A stretch of 64,000 nt of DNA from Echinococcus granulosus. Its lineage: Eukaryota > Platyhelminthes > Cestoda > Cyclophyllidea > Taeniidae. Positions 1-12,500 of this stretch are shown here, one piece after another (positions within the stretch are counted from its first letter, which is position 1; each line of letters begins with the position of its first letter). The stretch is from assembly GCF_000524195.1 (NCBI RefSeq), contig NW_020170450.1, forward strand, positions 191,844-255,843, in the 5' to 3' direction. Below the pieces are notes generated by a model. It saw only the letters and a program-made list of their open reading frames with translations, did not search any database and was not told the DNA's origin. Made by a program: the position numbers and the translations under genes.

Positions 1-3000
1 CATCCACCAGATAAATGGTTGTAGCAAATGTTTGACTGTTTAGCAAGTCAGTGATTCTTGTCGACCAACTCGGTTGCCAATTCGCCGTATCCACACACAA
101 AGCAGGCAGAGTTTTTCGGGATGAAGTGAAGCCTGTTTTAGTGAGTGGGTTGTGGAGGGATATCCACCTCCACCTCATTTCAAGTCACTTATCAATCCAT
201 TGAAGAGGGCGTGTCGCAATGTCCGACTTTCCTGGTTAATCACTCAAAGTTAAAGCGTTCTTAATGTTCCTCCGCTCCACTCCTCGACATAATCAGGAGA
301 GGGAGGCACTCAAGAACCTAGTTTGTTGACACAGTCAAATCCCCTAAAGCATTTCGAGACGGTAGTTTATTCTCCTGTCGTGCTTCCGCAGCCTGGCAAC
401 CTAATTAAAACTTGGCTCGTAAGTCTGTCAGACGAGCGCAAGTCGCGCCTTTAAGCTTTAGCCAACATTACTGCAAAACAAACACTTAAAATTTTAGAAA
501 AATAAAACACAACACAGTAGAATGGCACGTGCTAATGGAATAATGTGGTTTTTGGCCACTTTAAATCGCCTCTATTAAATGCGCGCATTGTAAAAGCCAC
601 GATGTGTTGGAATAAATTTCGTCACCCCTGTAATAAGTTCCTTTGGGAAATTATATCCTCGTTCGTAAGCTTTCCAGTTAATCTGTCCTTTTCTCCCAGT
701 TAGCGGTAGCACCTCTATGGAATTCCATCGGACATTTGCCCCTGAAGCATCCCAAAACATCACCGTTTAGGCGTTAATACTCGCACCTTACAACCCACTC
801 TACTGCAAATAAGCGCTTCTTTCGTAGTTATTTTCCGGAAAACTATGCTTATTTATTATTCATTTCCACCTTACTGCTCTCGTACCTTCAAAGGCTAGAG
901 GGAGGGAGGGAGAAAGGGAGAGGAGGGTGTGGAGGAGAGGGAGAGAGGACTGGGTCATGAAATTTGGAATTTCACCTAACTTGGTGAGTTAATGCACTCA
1001 AAGATGGTTACTTTAAGCCAGAATTTTTCATAACTAATTGGACAATTAAAAGGTGGTAAAGCCTCCAGTTTGCTTTTGTTTAAATCAACTTAAAAACGTT
1101 TTACGCGGAAGATCTTGACATCGTTGCCATTCGGAGATTATCAAGCTATTTTTCGACGAAGAAAAAATAAGCTTGTTCCCGGTTAAGCAATTTTTTAAGT
1201 AGATGGAACCAAAATATGGAAGAATTTTCTCTAATTGGCTCACCACGGCCCCTACATACTACTGTATCCACTACTTATGGCTGCTAAGTGACTCCCATTT
1301 TATTAACAGGGGTCCCACCTCACACGCATCCATTCTATAAACTTCTGCGTCAATTTATCCATCACTCTGTCCAAAATACTGTCCATTTTAGAAACAATAG
1401 TGGTTATTAACAAGCGCACTGTCCCTTGTTTGGTGGAGGCACTTCTACCGCGATCTGTTTAAACTCGCCTCTTTCCAGCTAAACGAGTGAAGGCGATCTC
1501 TGCGGCCTCCACGCATTTCCATGCCCCACTTATAAATTATGACAAGTCTAAATCTTTTTCTTATTTTCCCTAAGAGTCGCACAAGTTTCTTTTGCAATTT
1601 TTGCTTTTCTTTAAGCTTAAATTCAGGTTTACATGATCTGTCACCCATACGTGACAATATCTTCGTACTGCGATACGTTGCCCGTTTGTTCAAACCTCGG
1701 TTTTGGTAGCGGGATCACTTAGGGCTCTGCCATCGAACCTTTACCGCTTGGGCTGACCTCAAGCCTATCTGTAAGTTGGCAGTACATGTTCCGCCCTAAT
1801 GTCATGCCTCCTTTCGTATTCAAGGAAGTCCCGAGGTGCCACGCATGTGTCTTCTTTTGCAAGAAAAATATATTTCACAAAATTTTCTTTTGATTACTTT
1901 GTGCTAGGCGTCTGGGAATCGGTGGATCTGCTTAGAGGATTTGTGACGGAAAAAATCACCTCTGAGTCAACAACTGGTATCTAATTTTAACCATTGCATT
2001 GTTTTGTCGAACCGTTTTTTTTTCCCGCCACACTGTTAATCGCTCTACCTTTGCCAAAATAAATGGCTTTTGACTAAATTCGACGAAGTCTTTTCCCGAA
2101 ATCGGCTATATAATTTGGTTGGATAAATTGTAGTCCGTTTTTCGTTCGCCAAAGCCATGTGGATGGTCAATTTAACAGGGGAAGAAAATAAAAACAAACA
2201 TCTTCACAAAACCTTTGCTTTACACTTTGATGCTCCTTCTTTTGGTGAAAGAAAAGGTCTTCTTCTTTAAAAAAACGCTTATTTGCGGCGATTTTTGTGA
2301 GACCACTTCAGCACTTATCACTCAGTAGACATCACAGGCACCAACCATGCTTACAAACACCTCTCCACTTTGACAAAAGAACGAAAAAGGCATTTCTATT
2401 TGGTTTGTTAAAAAATATACCTTTTGTTAATTAATCTGTCAGATTTTGGGGAAAATGAACCCCTTTGGTGGAGGGGGCGGGGAAGAGGGATGACATTATC
2501 ACCTTCAAGTCACCATTTAGGTTAGGATTTTGCAAACAAATTTACAGCTTTTAGAAAGAAAATGATATCTCACTTTTTTATATTTACTGAAGAAAATAAT
2601 AATAATTGTTTTGACTCACATAACCGTCTGACTTTGAACTGGACTGTATACTACTAGGTATATTAAGTAGGACTTTCCGTTACAGCCGCCTTGACCTCTG
2701 AAATCTCTCCATATTGTAATTAGGCTTTGACCAAGGAAAAAATAATTTCCTCTCCCCACCTTCTAGCTTCTCAAATCAAATTTTGGTCTTTTTTCTTCAT
2801 TAATCTTCTGAAAACCAATGTTATTACGTCCTGAGTTTTTGTACCTCAAACTCACCGGATTTAGCAGGAGATTATTGCTGGTCAATTCTGCAGATCCATT
2901 CAATAGACTGCTCCCACAGTACAAATTGATTCACTGCTTCCCATCAGCACTCACAACCTAAACCTGGGCTCCATTGTTTGGGCTCACTGCAAAATGTCGC

Positions 3001-3306
3001 CCATTTTCTGCTTACAATAGAATCCATTGACCAAACTGCAAGGCTACTTTATGCAGTAAGGAAAATCTCGCTCTTGGGCCATTTTAAAAATCTTTTTGAG
3101 GGTTTATTTTTACCCCATTCCCAAAACTGCCCCCTTTTTGACACAACATCTGACTTTGCACTTTACTGTGCCATTTGGGGGAAAAATACGACTTCAGTTT
3201 AGGGAGTGAAAGTTGCTGCTTCTTCACTCCACCTTTGTGTAGGCTACTCACGTCTTAAGCACTCGTGATACGGCAAATGAGGAGAAATTGCTGTTTAACA
3301 ACTCAC
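1..3306. other. Non-coding stretch, no gene recognised
   Basis: I see no convincing exon here. Open frames are short, AT-rich and resemble no family I know. The only structure is a purine-rich G/A run near 899-950, built from repeats of GGGA, GAGG and GGAG. The 3' end abuts the splice donor of the isolated minus-strand exon at 3307-3582, so part of this stretch may be an intron of that gene. Confidence 0.5.
899..950. repeat. Polypurine low-complexity tract
   Basis: About 50 nt made only of G and A on the plus strand, apart from a few T: imperfect GGGA/GGAG units. Seen directly. Such tracts are common simple repeats, and no function is implied. Confidence 0.7.
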
Positions 3307-3582
3307 CAATTCCCTATCATCCAACACATCACGAACACGATCATCCCAGTCGAGGATACCACCATCCCGGGCGAGGGTTAAAGCCTCCACAATGAAGAGA
3401 GTGGCAGTGGGATGACGTTGGCGGGTTAATCGGGCCTCCATCTCACCGACTGCGTGAACCACAGCAGATGTCGCCTCGGACGCCTCCGTCATTGACTCCG
3501 ACAATGCCTCTGCATCCATCATTGCCACTGGACCTGTTAGAGCCGAGTCTGAGCCTTGGGGCAGGGCACTTCCTCGAGGAAT
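3307..3582 (-). CDS. Isolated internal coding exon, unknown protein
   Basis: A 276-nt stretch on the minus strand is open in one frame for exactly 92 codons. It is flanked by a good acceptor (TCACTAAACAG, ending at 3583) and a good donor (GTGAGT, from 3306), phase 0 on both sides. It is GC-richer than its surroundings and has a protein-like composition. An Ala/Ser/Glu-rich first half (MMDAEALSESMTEASEAT) leads into a mixed helical second half (RQRHPTATLFIVEALTLAR, then GGILDWDDRVRDVLDDRE). These traits suggest a real exon. I do not recognise the family, and I found no partner exon nearby on either side, so the parent gene would have large introns. It could also be a fortuitous open frame. Confidence 0.45.
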
Positions 3583-6500
3583 CTGTTTAGTGACAAGTGA
3601 CAAACCACCTTTGGATATTCTCTCTTTAAACCAATTCTGTGTATCTCTTGATTTTTGGGGGTTGATTTTTAGCAGTTGCTTCCTTTTCAAATTAACCGCC
3701 AGAAGAATGGTCATCTAGTTTGGCCTCAGATTAACCCAAAATTCTTGTTTACAAAAACCAAAAATAACGTGATTAGTAAACTCCTAGAGTAATATTGAGG
3801 TTAGTTCATCCCTCCAAGGAGACAAAAAACTGGCTAGTTTTCCTTGTCAAATCTTTTTTGCCTCCTTCAACCCTCATTTACCCATCCATCAATCTAATCC
3901 CTCCATCCACCAGTAATTCATACACCGCGGTTTCAAAACACCTTAACGGCCTCCAATCATCAATTACAGATCTCCCTTTCAGATTAACAACCCACCCATC
4001 CACCCTAGTCACATTGTGGCAACCTGATGGAGGAGGTAAACCAAATTCCTCTTTCTGTTTCGGAATGCCTTTGAGGCAAAGTTGAGGCCGCACCTCGGTT
4101 GGATGGAGATGGATTCTATGGCATGGCCCCCTATGAAACATTGATGTTTGGGGGTTGCGTAAGTCCACGGAATGGAGGGGGGAAATGGCGGGTCCAATAA
4201 GTTGTAGGAGTGAAGGTCCCTCCTTAAAGTAACCTAAAAATATTCTCCCCTTTTTTCAAAAGGTTGCCCTACAAAATAGTTTACATCTACCTGGTATTTC
4301 TGATATTTTGAAATTTTTGAGTAGTTACTTGGATTTGAGGTATCAGCTGTCCTGTTGAAGACTCCGGCCCAGCCCACAGACAGCGCTTCTCCAGGAAATT
4401 CATGAACTGAGGATCTATCACCCTAGCCAGCGATTTATAAAACTTGTCTTTAGTATTTGGCTTCTAAGGTTGTTGTGGGGAATAGCTCAGCTAATTTACT
4501 TCTCGCGCCCTAAGAGACGGCGCATAATAAACAAAAAATTTACGAGGGTTTTTTACTCTTTAATCTAGGGAGAAGGTAGTATTTATTTGTTGGCGGTTAG
4601 CCCTCAGATACATTTTAACGGTTTTATTTAATGACTTGTCGAAATTCACTTGCCAAAAAATCTTTTTTTAGGAAACGGGGTATCAGCGCTCCAATTGCAA
4701 AAAATCGCGGACTGATTAGTAGAAGGCAGAGTGTCTGATTGGCTGATAATTTTCATATTTATTTAGGAATTTTGCCACCGTTTTACAATGAAAGTAGCAA
4801 GTTTTGAGAAAAACTTTGTTTTTTTACCAGAGAGAACGCAGTTAACTCATTCATTTCTTCATTAGGGGATATTTCAAGGCATTACAGGCATAAGCAACGT
4901 GGGATTTTTACCGGACACTGATGAGTAGGTGTAATAAAAAAAAAATTCGTCAAACTTTTGTAAGGTGTACATTTCTTTACCATCTTTCCCATTTTGAGAC
5001 TCGTCGTTATCTTATTCATGCGTAAAAGAGTCGCTTAAACGAGCAACTCTCTTGGGTCTCTGAAATAACAAAATCTCAGTTGCTAAAAAGGCCCATTTTT
5101 TTCAGATGGGCAGAGAAAAAACAACCCGCGCTCCTCCTATTCTATGAGCTTATTATCTTTTTGCTCATTTGGGCAAAAAACTTTTTATTTTCTATCAGTA
5201 GGTGACTTGGGAATTCCCCCAACGAATGAATACGTTATGCCTTCCTCGACCTTCCTTCAGCGCATCACGTACTCTGAAGAGTAACAAGTCTTCAAAAAGG
5301 AAGGAATTCACATTTTTTGGCGTAGGACATGCTATTTGTAAGAATCAATTGTTTCTTCACTGTCTTTCATGCTTCACTTATCTTAACACGACTCTCGGTG
5401 GATTTGCGCCGGTAGCACAACATATTTGTTTGTAGTACAGAAGGGGAGGAAATTCTACAGTCAAGCAAAGCTGTTTTACTGGAATTTCAACCTTATGCAT
5501 TCTAAAATTCTTAACCTGGACAAGGAAATTCCTTTCTAGCGTGTAAATTGTGGAGGTGGAAAGAAGTGTTTCCCGGGATATCGGTGGAGACTCCCACCTG
5601 AAACAGCCTAAGACAACTTTGTGGACTTGCGAATCTCTTGTCAATCCTCTAAGTATAGCCACTAAGGAGCAGATATGCTTAGCGAACCAACTTCACCCCG
5701 GTTCCAAGGCTGCGGGGGACACTCGTAAGGTTGGTATTGCGTCGCGGCCAAATAAAAGGGAGTTAAAGCCGTTGAACTACATCAGGTTCTACAATTACGG
5801 TAGTTAATGTGGACTTCTGCCAAAATTTCTCGTGGAGGTAAAATAATCTTGCGCCACATTTGTGCTTTATAAGACTCCTGCAATTTATAACCGAATAAAC
5901 AAGTTGCCCATAAAAGTTAGACATATCTTAGACAGGAGAATGACATGCTTTTCTAATGACACAAAACAATCGCACTATGGGGTATCTAGAAGGCTAGAAC
6001 AATAAAATTCCGGTTTAAAATACTGGGAATTTTATCTTCTCGGAAGCTAATTCTCCAGACAATGAAAAGATTTCGCTTTTAGAGTTTTCGTCAAGTTTGC
6101 TCCGCTGACAAATAGGAGACGAGGACGCACCCCATGCACGCTTACAATCACTGGTAGGGTCAAGGCCATTTAAGTTACTTTTAAATCGTTAGAATTGAGC
6201 CGTCCATGCTCTAATTACACATCCGTCCTTTGTTTGCTCATACTCATCGGCGAATGAAGTCTCCGTCTTTCGATTACTCCGGTAAGGAACTTGACAAGAT
6301 GTAAGGTCACATCAACACCAGTTCATGACCCAAAGATGTATGAATGTTCCTCTTTTTCGATTGGAGGTCAGAAAAGCTCCAATTAAGTCATGTTATTTTA
6401 ACCCGCCTAATTTAAGGCGTCAAAATTGATGTATTTACTTGGAGGGAACAAAAATGCACACAAAGAGGGGAAAATACTATGTATCGAGGCGCTTCAGGTA

Positions 6501-9500
6501 CCTAAACATCTGCTAGTTAAGTAACTTTTAGTTCCAAACCTTCCAAGTTTAAAAAAACATTTAAAATGTTTAAATTTTGGGGTTTAAAACGCACGTATTT
6601 ATTCTTGCCATTAAGTAAATTTTCTCGCCTTAAACTTAATCCGTGATTTTGTCGGACAGTTTGAGGAGACGAGGATTTACTGTTTTATTTTGAACTGAAA
6701 GAACAAAAAGGGAGAAATTTAAAACTTCCTAGAAGGTTTGGGTCTTTCAAAACTGCAGAAAGAATGGTAAAAAGGTTTTGAAACTCAAGGAGTCGGAGAC
6801 CGGACTACATAAACCTTTCCGGGGTTGCTCTTCTAGCAGTCGCTGAATCAACAAACCCGGCTGGTTGTACAGAATCAGGGTTCGTGAGAGCAAAATAATT
6901 TAAAATGATGCTCTGATCAACCAAAACAAGAAGTGTGACCTCCTTCCTTTGCTTTCCTTAACATTTAAGGAGTTCATGGATAAAACACAGCATTCAAAGG
7001 TTCAACTCCATATGCGCATGACGCAGTCTGATTGAGAAAGCAAGGAATTTAAAAATTTATTGTCAAAATTTTCAACACCTCGACCAGAAATGTCAAAAAC
7101 TGTCCTTTTTATTCAAAAAAATCCCCAATGAAATGACACTCCAGCGCTCCCTCTCTCAAAACGCATCCCACCTTTCTTCGTGGCAGTCACATTCATCAGC
7201 CCGTGAGGGGGTGAAAAAAAATAAGGAATCAAAAGGCCTACAAAAAAATTTAAACATCTTTTCCCCAGCCTTGTCTTTCTCTCCTCTAGAAGCAGGCAAA
7301 ACTGCAGGGGAAACAAAAGTCGACAGACTCGATGATGAAACCAACAAGAGGAAGTGAAGATATTCCAACGCTTTGAAAAGTCATTAATTATTCATCGCTG
7401 CCTCCTTATTTGTGCTCTTTCGCTCTCTCTCTTCAACTCGCTCTCGCTTCATCACTTCCAGGATTAAAAAGAACAGTTAACTTCTGTGCTTTCAAAGGCA
7501 GTGGAATTCAATTGGTGGGTAGGATTTGCAAATGAAACGAAAGGGCTGTGAGGTGATAGGGACAACTCTTTTCACCTTTCAGACTGCCAAATTTCTCCCT
7601 CTCTTTAATACATCAAAGAAATCGCGGAATTTATTAGTTAATTAAATTTTCTCAAAGATAGAGGATTACACCGAAGGGAGGTCAAAACCCAGTGATGAAA
7701 TGAGGCGGGCGGAGGGCGGGAGCGGAGAAAATTGAGGAGCGAGGGAGGAGGGAGCAGGGCAGTTTCTTTTTTTAGTTCCTTCTCAATTCTTCACCTTTCC
7801 AAAGGCTAGTTCTAACCTAATTTACAACGCACTTTTTTCTTTTTAGTTCTTCCAAGAGCGAGATAAGAGTGAGGTACAATGATGGAGGTCTAATTGCTAG
7901 CTGAGACTTTTAATCGTCTTATTTTCTGTGTTACTTGAAATGGAAAAATGTGTGTTCTCGCATGACCCACAAAAGGCGGGACCGCTCCGAAACCCGCATC
8001 TCCTCCATTCCCGTGTAAATCAAGTTTTCTGCCCACTTCAAACAATTTTGAGAAGTAAAAGAATTGGAAAGTTAGGAGGTGAATCAACCGGGTGACATTG
8101 AAGCATTTATTTCGAATAAATCTCAATTTTGTCTTTTTTTTCTGGTTTAATCGGGCACAAGTACTTTTAAAATAAATGAGTTGTTAGTGGATAAGGGATC
8201 GAGCGAAATTCCGGAGGAACTTCATCAGACCTTGCCCCTCAAATCTGACAACTATTGACGTTGAAAGGTGTTCCTGATATTACCAGATAAACATGGATTT
8301 ATGTTTTCGGCTTTGAATGAGCCGCTTCTGGTGAAGGAAAAAAGTATGTGCAATGACGGCCCCAAACTACACAAAGGGTGCAATTCAAAGGCTTGACGGA
8401 GGTAAAGATGGATTCGGCTTATAGAGAGAAGAGTAAAGGGACGCTTTCTCCATCCTCTACGATCTGTTCTATACGGATAAGTAAGGAGGAAAGGTTGACG
8501 TCTCTTTCATGGAATCCCACCAATTTCGCACCAGTCATTAAAATGGGGCTCTATTGCATCAAGATTGGCATCCACCCCTTCGACGATTACGAAAATTCGG
8601 AGAGACTTGAAATGCGTCTGTGATAAGGGGATATTTGGAGTGCCTATCTTCAAACTTTGTCTACAAGAGAAGGCACCAACTTTAGTCAACAATCCAAAAA
8701 AGGCATTTTTTGACAAATAATTAACTGACCGTGTAATCATCTAATTTCATAGACACTTTACTCGGCAAAGAAGGAAAAGCACCGAATTCGCTCAACAGTC
8801 CCTTCATTTTTCCCACCTTTTCCTCATTTTTTGGTGCTTAAACGGCTAAAATTGTTTATTTGAGCCATTTTTTTACCACTCTGTATATTTATGAGGTCAA
8901 AATTCCCCTCCGTCTGCTTGCATCTCCTGTTGGCTACCAAATGGAAACAACTTTCCTCCCGAGACACCTTAATAGTTCAGCTCTGCCTAATACCAAGTCA
9001 CCTGTCGCTTGAGGGACAGGAAAGGCATAAATACGTAATGAGCTTGTGTAGGAGGTCTGTCTCTTCCAGTAATTTATGTATTACCCAAATTAACTAGTCG
9101 TCATGTTATCAGTGAAAAAATAATAATAAAATGAGTCGGTTTTCTCGGAATTGGCTTAAAAAGGGGCGCAAGGATCAGTAAGGGTAACTTTGACTCCCCC
9201 TTCCTTCCTCCAACATCCACCGAAATTTGACTCCTTTGCCCAGGAGCAGAGTGCTTCGTCCGGTTAGCAATAAAAGAGGCAAAATTTCAACAGAGGGGTA
9301 TTGCTGTAACACCTGGCAAAATGAAGGACAAGTTCGCAAAAATGCAATAGAGCCGAACACTTTTTTTTTCATTTCGGCAGCAGAAAAGGCATTTTTAACA
9401 AAACGAGGACTGTCACTCCAAATTTGAAAGACAATGTCAAAAAATTTGTCGGCTTTTTTGTCACTCTGCGTTACCCGTGTGCCTTAGCAACATGGCTCTA

Positions 9501-12500
9501 ACTCGGTTACAGTATTTAAACAAATTTAAAATTCTTTTAATAGAAAGGAAGCCTTTTTCCGTAGTGGAATCAACACTTAGAAAAAAAAGAAATAAACTCG
9601 CAGTTTTTTATTTAAAAACCTTAATGAATGTCCGCCGTCTCAACCAATCAGAACAGCCGATTGGGGTGCACGGATCGGTTAACTATTGGAGGATCGAGTA
9701 GGTTTACGATTTGGCAATAATCAGCTTTCCAAAAAAATTTAAAGTATGTCTTCTTAGTAAATACTTGTTAAGGCATGTGTATGATTCCCGTGTTTCATTT
9801 TATTGGTTTAAATGGATAACTTTAGTATGTTTTCTTCCTTCTCCGCAATTGATTAGTCAGTTATTCAAAAAAAGCCCCTTTCTTGTAAAAAAGAAGGTCA
9901 GTTTCCAAAAAGTTCAAATCTGGGAACTTCAGTGATTTAGTAACTCGACTGCCCTTTCTTTGCCCCTTTAACTCATTTCGTTGAACTGTCTGGATGACAC
10001 ACCGGTCATCAGAGCTGAACAAGCCAAAAAGGCGCGCAAACTCCCCATCTCCCCATAGTTAAGAGACGCAAAGACTGCGGTGCTATGCATTTAGGGCCTT
10101 TACTTCCCTTCAGTAATAAATTTTTTGCTTCAGTGGGTTGTTTTGTGGTTACAAATAAGAATTTTGTGGAGAACTCGACTCCTTTGAAACAGGACAGATC
10201 GCATGTATAGAACCACCAGGTTTTCTGTGAGCAAGGCCTTCAAAAGAAGTTAATATCCGGTAACTTAGACTAGCAAATATGAAGAAAAAATATATTTTTG
10301 TCAAAAAGGGGTAAAGTTTGACTAAAATGAGACCCACACAAACCCTAAACAACAAAATCGAAAGTTATAATAGCTTATCCAAAATGAGGCCATTTTTCCC
10401 TTCTAAATTTTTTCCCTCCTTTTTCATACGGAAAAAGCTAAATAAAATTTCAATTTTTGCGATATATTACGAACACTGAAATGGGCAATCTATTGATTTT
10501 GGTAGATAGCGTTGACAACCCCAAATTTGACACCTGATAACTCTGACCTCAAACTGCCAATATATGTCAGTAAGGCCACGAAACGTGTCGGAATGGGAGG
10601 TAAGTTTATTTGACCAGTTCCCTACAGCGTGTGATTTTACTGACTAAAGAAAATAGCGCAATTTTTCCATCAAGAGGGGAGACTTTGTCAAAATGACAAC
10701 TACTGCAGAACAGCATTTTCCAGCATAGTGTAGTAAAACTGTGTGAACTTTCCTGTCTCTAGGACCGACACCACCATCTCTAACGGTAATGCCTCCCGGC
10801 TGGTACCAAATTCTCCCCCTGACAGTAAATCGCTTCACCCGGTGTTGACACGTTTCATAGCAGCCAATGTGGAAGATGACCTAAGGCACTGAACCAGTGA
10901 CAGCGGTGGGTAAAGTGGATTAAAATGGGCAAACGATGAATAAATAACCAAAGGATTGAAGAAAAAAGCGTCTGCTATGGACACCGGAGGAAGCATCAAT
11001 GGCAACCCCCCTCATCACGACTTCAATGCGGTGGAGATGCACAAATGAAGCCACATCCAGTTGGAAGTCTTCGAAAACGCCCGTTATGGAGGTTATATCG
11101 CTCCTCCTAGTCTCCGTAGCTAAGTCGAAATCAAGCAGATGACAGGGCGTCAAACAGTCGGTGAATCTCAAAAGTCTACTTTACGGGGAGGGCAAAATCG
11201 TGGCCAACGAGGATGACGAATCTTGCCGCCTCGATAATAAGACCCGTGTTTGAACCCCATTCTTAATTTCTACGTGAATTTGAAGTTATTGAGTACTTTG
11301 TGATGGCCAACGCGGAAGAGGGACTATAAGGAAGCTTTTTGTGTCGTACCATTCAGGTTACCTCTATCAACAGTCCTGCCCTCCAGATTCCTGTACTTTA
11401 TAGCGTCTACAGGGAGGACTAGGACACAGCGGACACAAAGCCGACTCCTTCGAATTGATCACTTATGCACGAATAAGAAGAACTTTGATCTTCACGACAC
11501 CCTTTCAAAGAGGATAGTTAAGGACCATGTCTAGAGATAGTATCAACATTCCAGGGGAGAAGCTTTCGGGGGGAGAAATAGGAAATCAAACCATTCGGTT
11601 ATGCCCCCAGTAGGCAAAATTATAATTCGCCCTCTACTGGGCACAAAACGAACGCAAAAAAGTTTTGACCATCTTTGCGCAGTTTCATAGACAATAGACA
11701 AAATGAAATTCTGATTTATTTCTGATTTCCTTGTTTTGTAAACAAAAAAAAAAACAATTTTTTGCCTTTATGGGAGGAGAATGGTGATGGTGTTGATAAG
11801 AGCCCCGCTTCAATTTTTTTTCTTCCCTCACCATGTAATCACGAAAATATGGTTCAAAATGCAAAATTCTTTTTACAAATCGTTAAAAAAGTCTCAGAAG
11901 GCATTAAAATTTTTTTCTTGGGGAATTTGCAATCAAGTTGTTTGGTAGTATTCCGTCGCTAGGTGAAGCAATGCCAAGCGTAAAAAAAACATTAGAGTCA
12001 TATAATTTTGGCATTTGAATGCACATTAACTGGTGCCTGAAATGCCAAACTGGCCACAAAACGCGCGCATAAACATGAAATTGCAGGAGAGTGGGTTAGA
12101 ACCGTTAAAACCATCACAGTCGATTATGCACCCCAAAAATAGGGGAGCCAAAAAAGGGACAAGTCATTTGTGTTTATAAAAGTGGCCTCATGTGGACAAT
12201 GGCCCCCATGACATAAAACTCCAACTGTTGGAGAAATGGTGGTACGTAAAAAATCCCACTTGATTTCCACTGTTTTTATTGGTCAATATTGGGCCAATCA
12301 TATCACGGGGCGCGGGACTTGAATTCAGGTTGTAAGGAAATCAAGATTTTATCGAAGTTTCGGATATGGCGCAGCACTTTATGAAACGAGTTATTTAGGG
12401 CTAACTTTGTTTTACCAAGAGGTGATTAAAGATACAAAAAATTTTCGCCTAAAAACAGCTGGAAAAGGTCAACAGGATTTTTTACAGGGCAGGGAAATTT

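Noticed and set aside
7113..7368. Overlapping open frames on both strands near 7.1-7.4 kb
   Set aside because: Low complexity, no splice context, no family resemblance; typical of A/T- and purine-rich DNA.
10920..11171. 83-codon minus-strand frame with an acidic middle
   Set aside because: It looked mildly protein-like, but no acceptor/donor pair or family match supports it.
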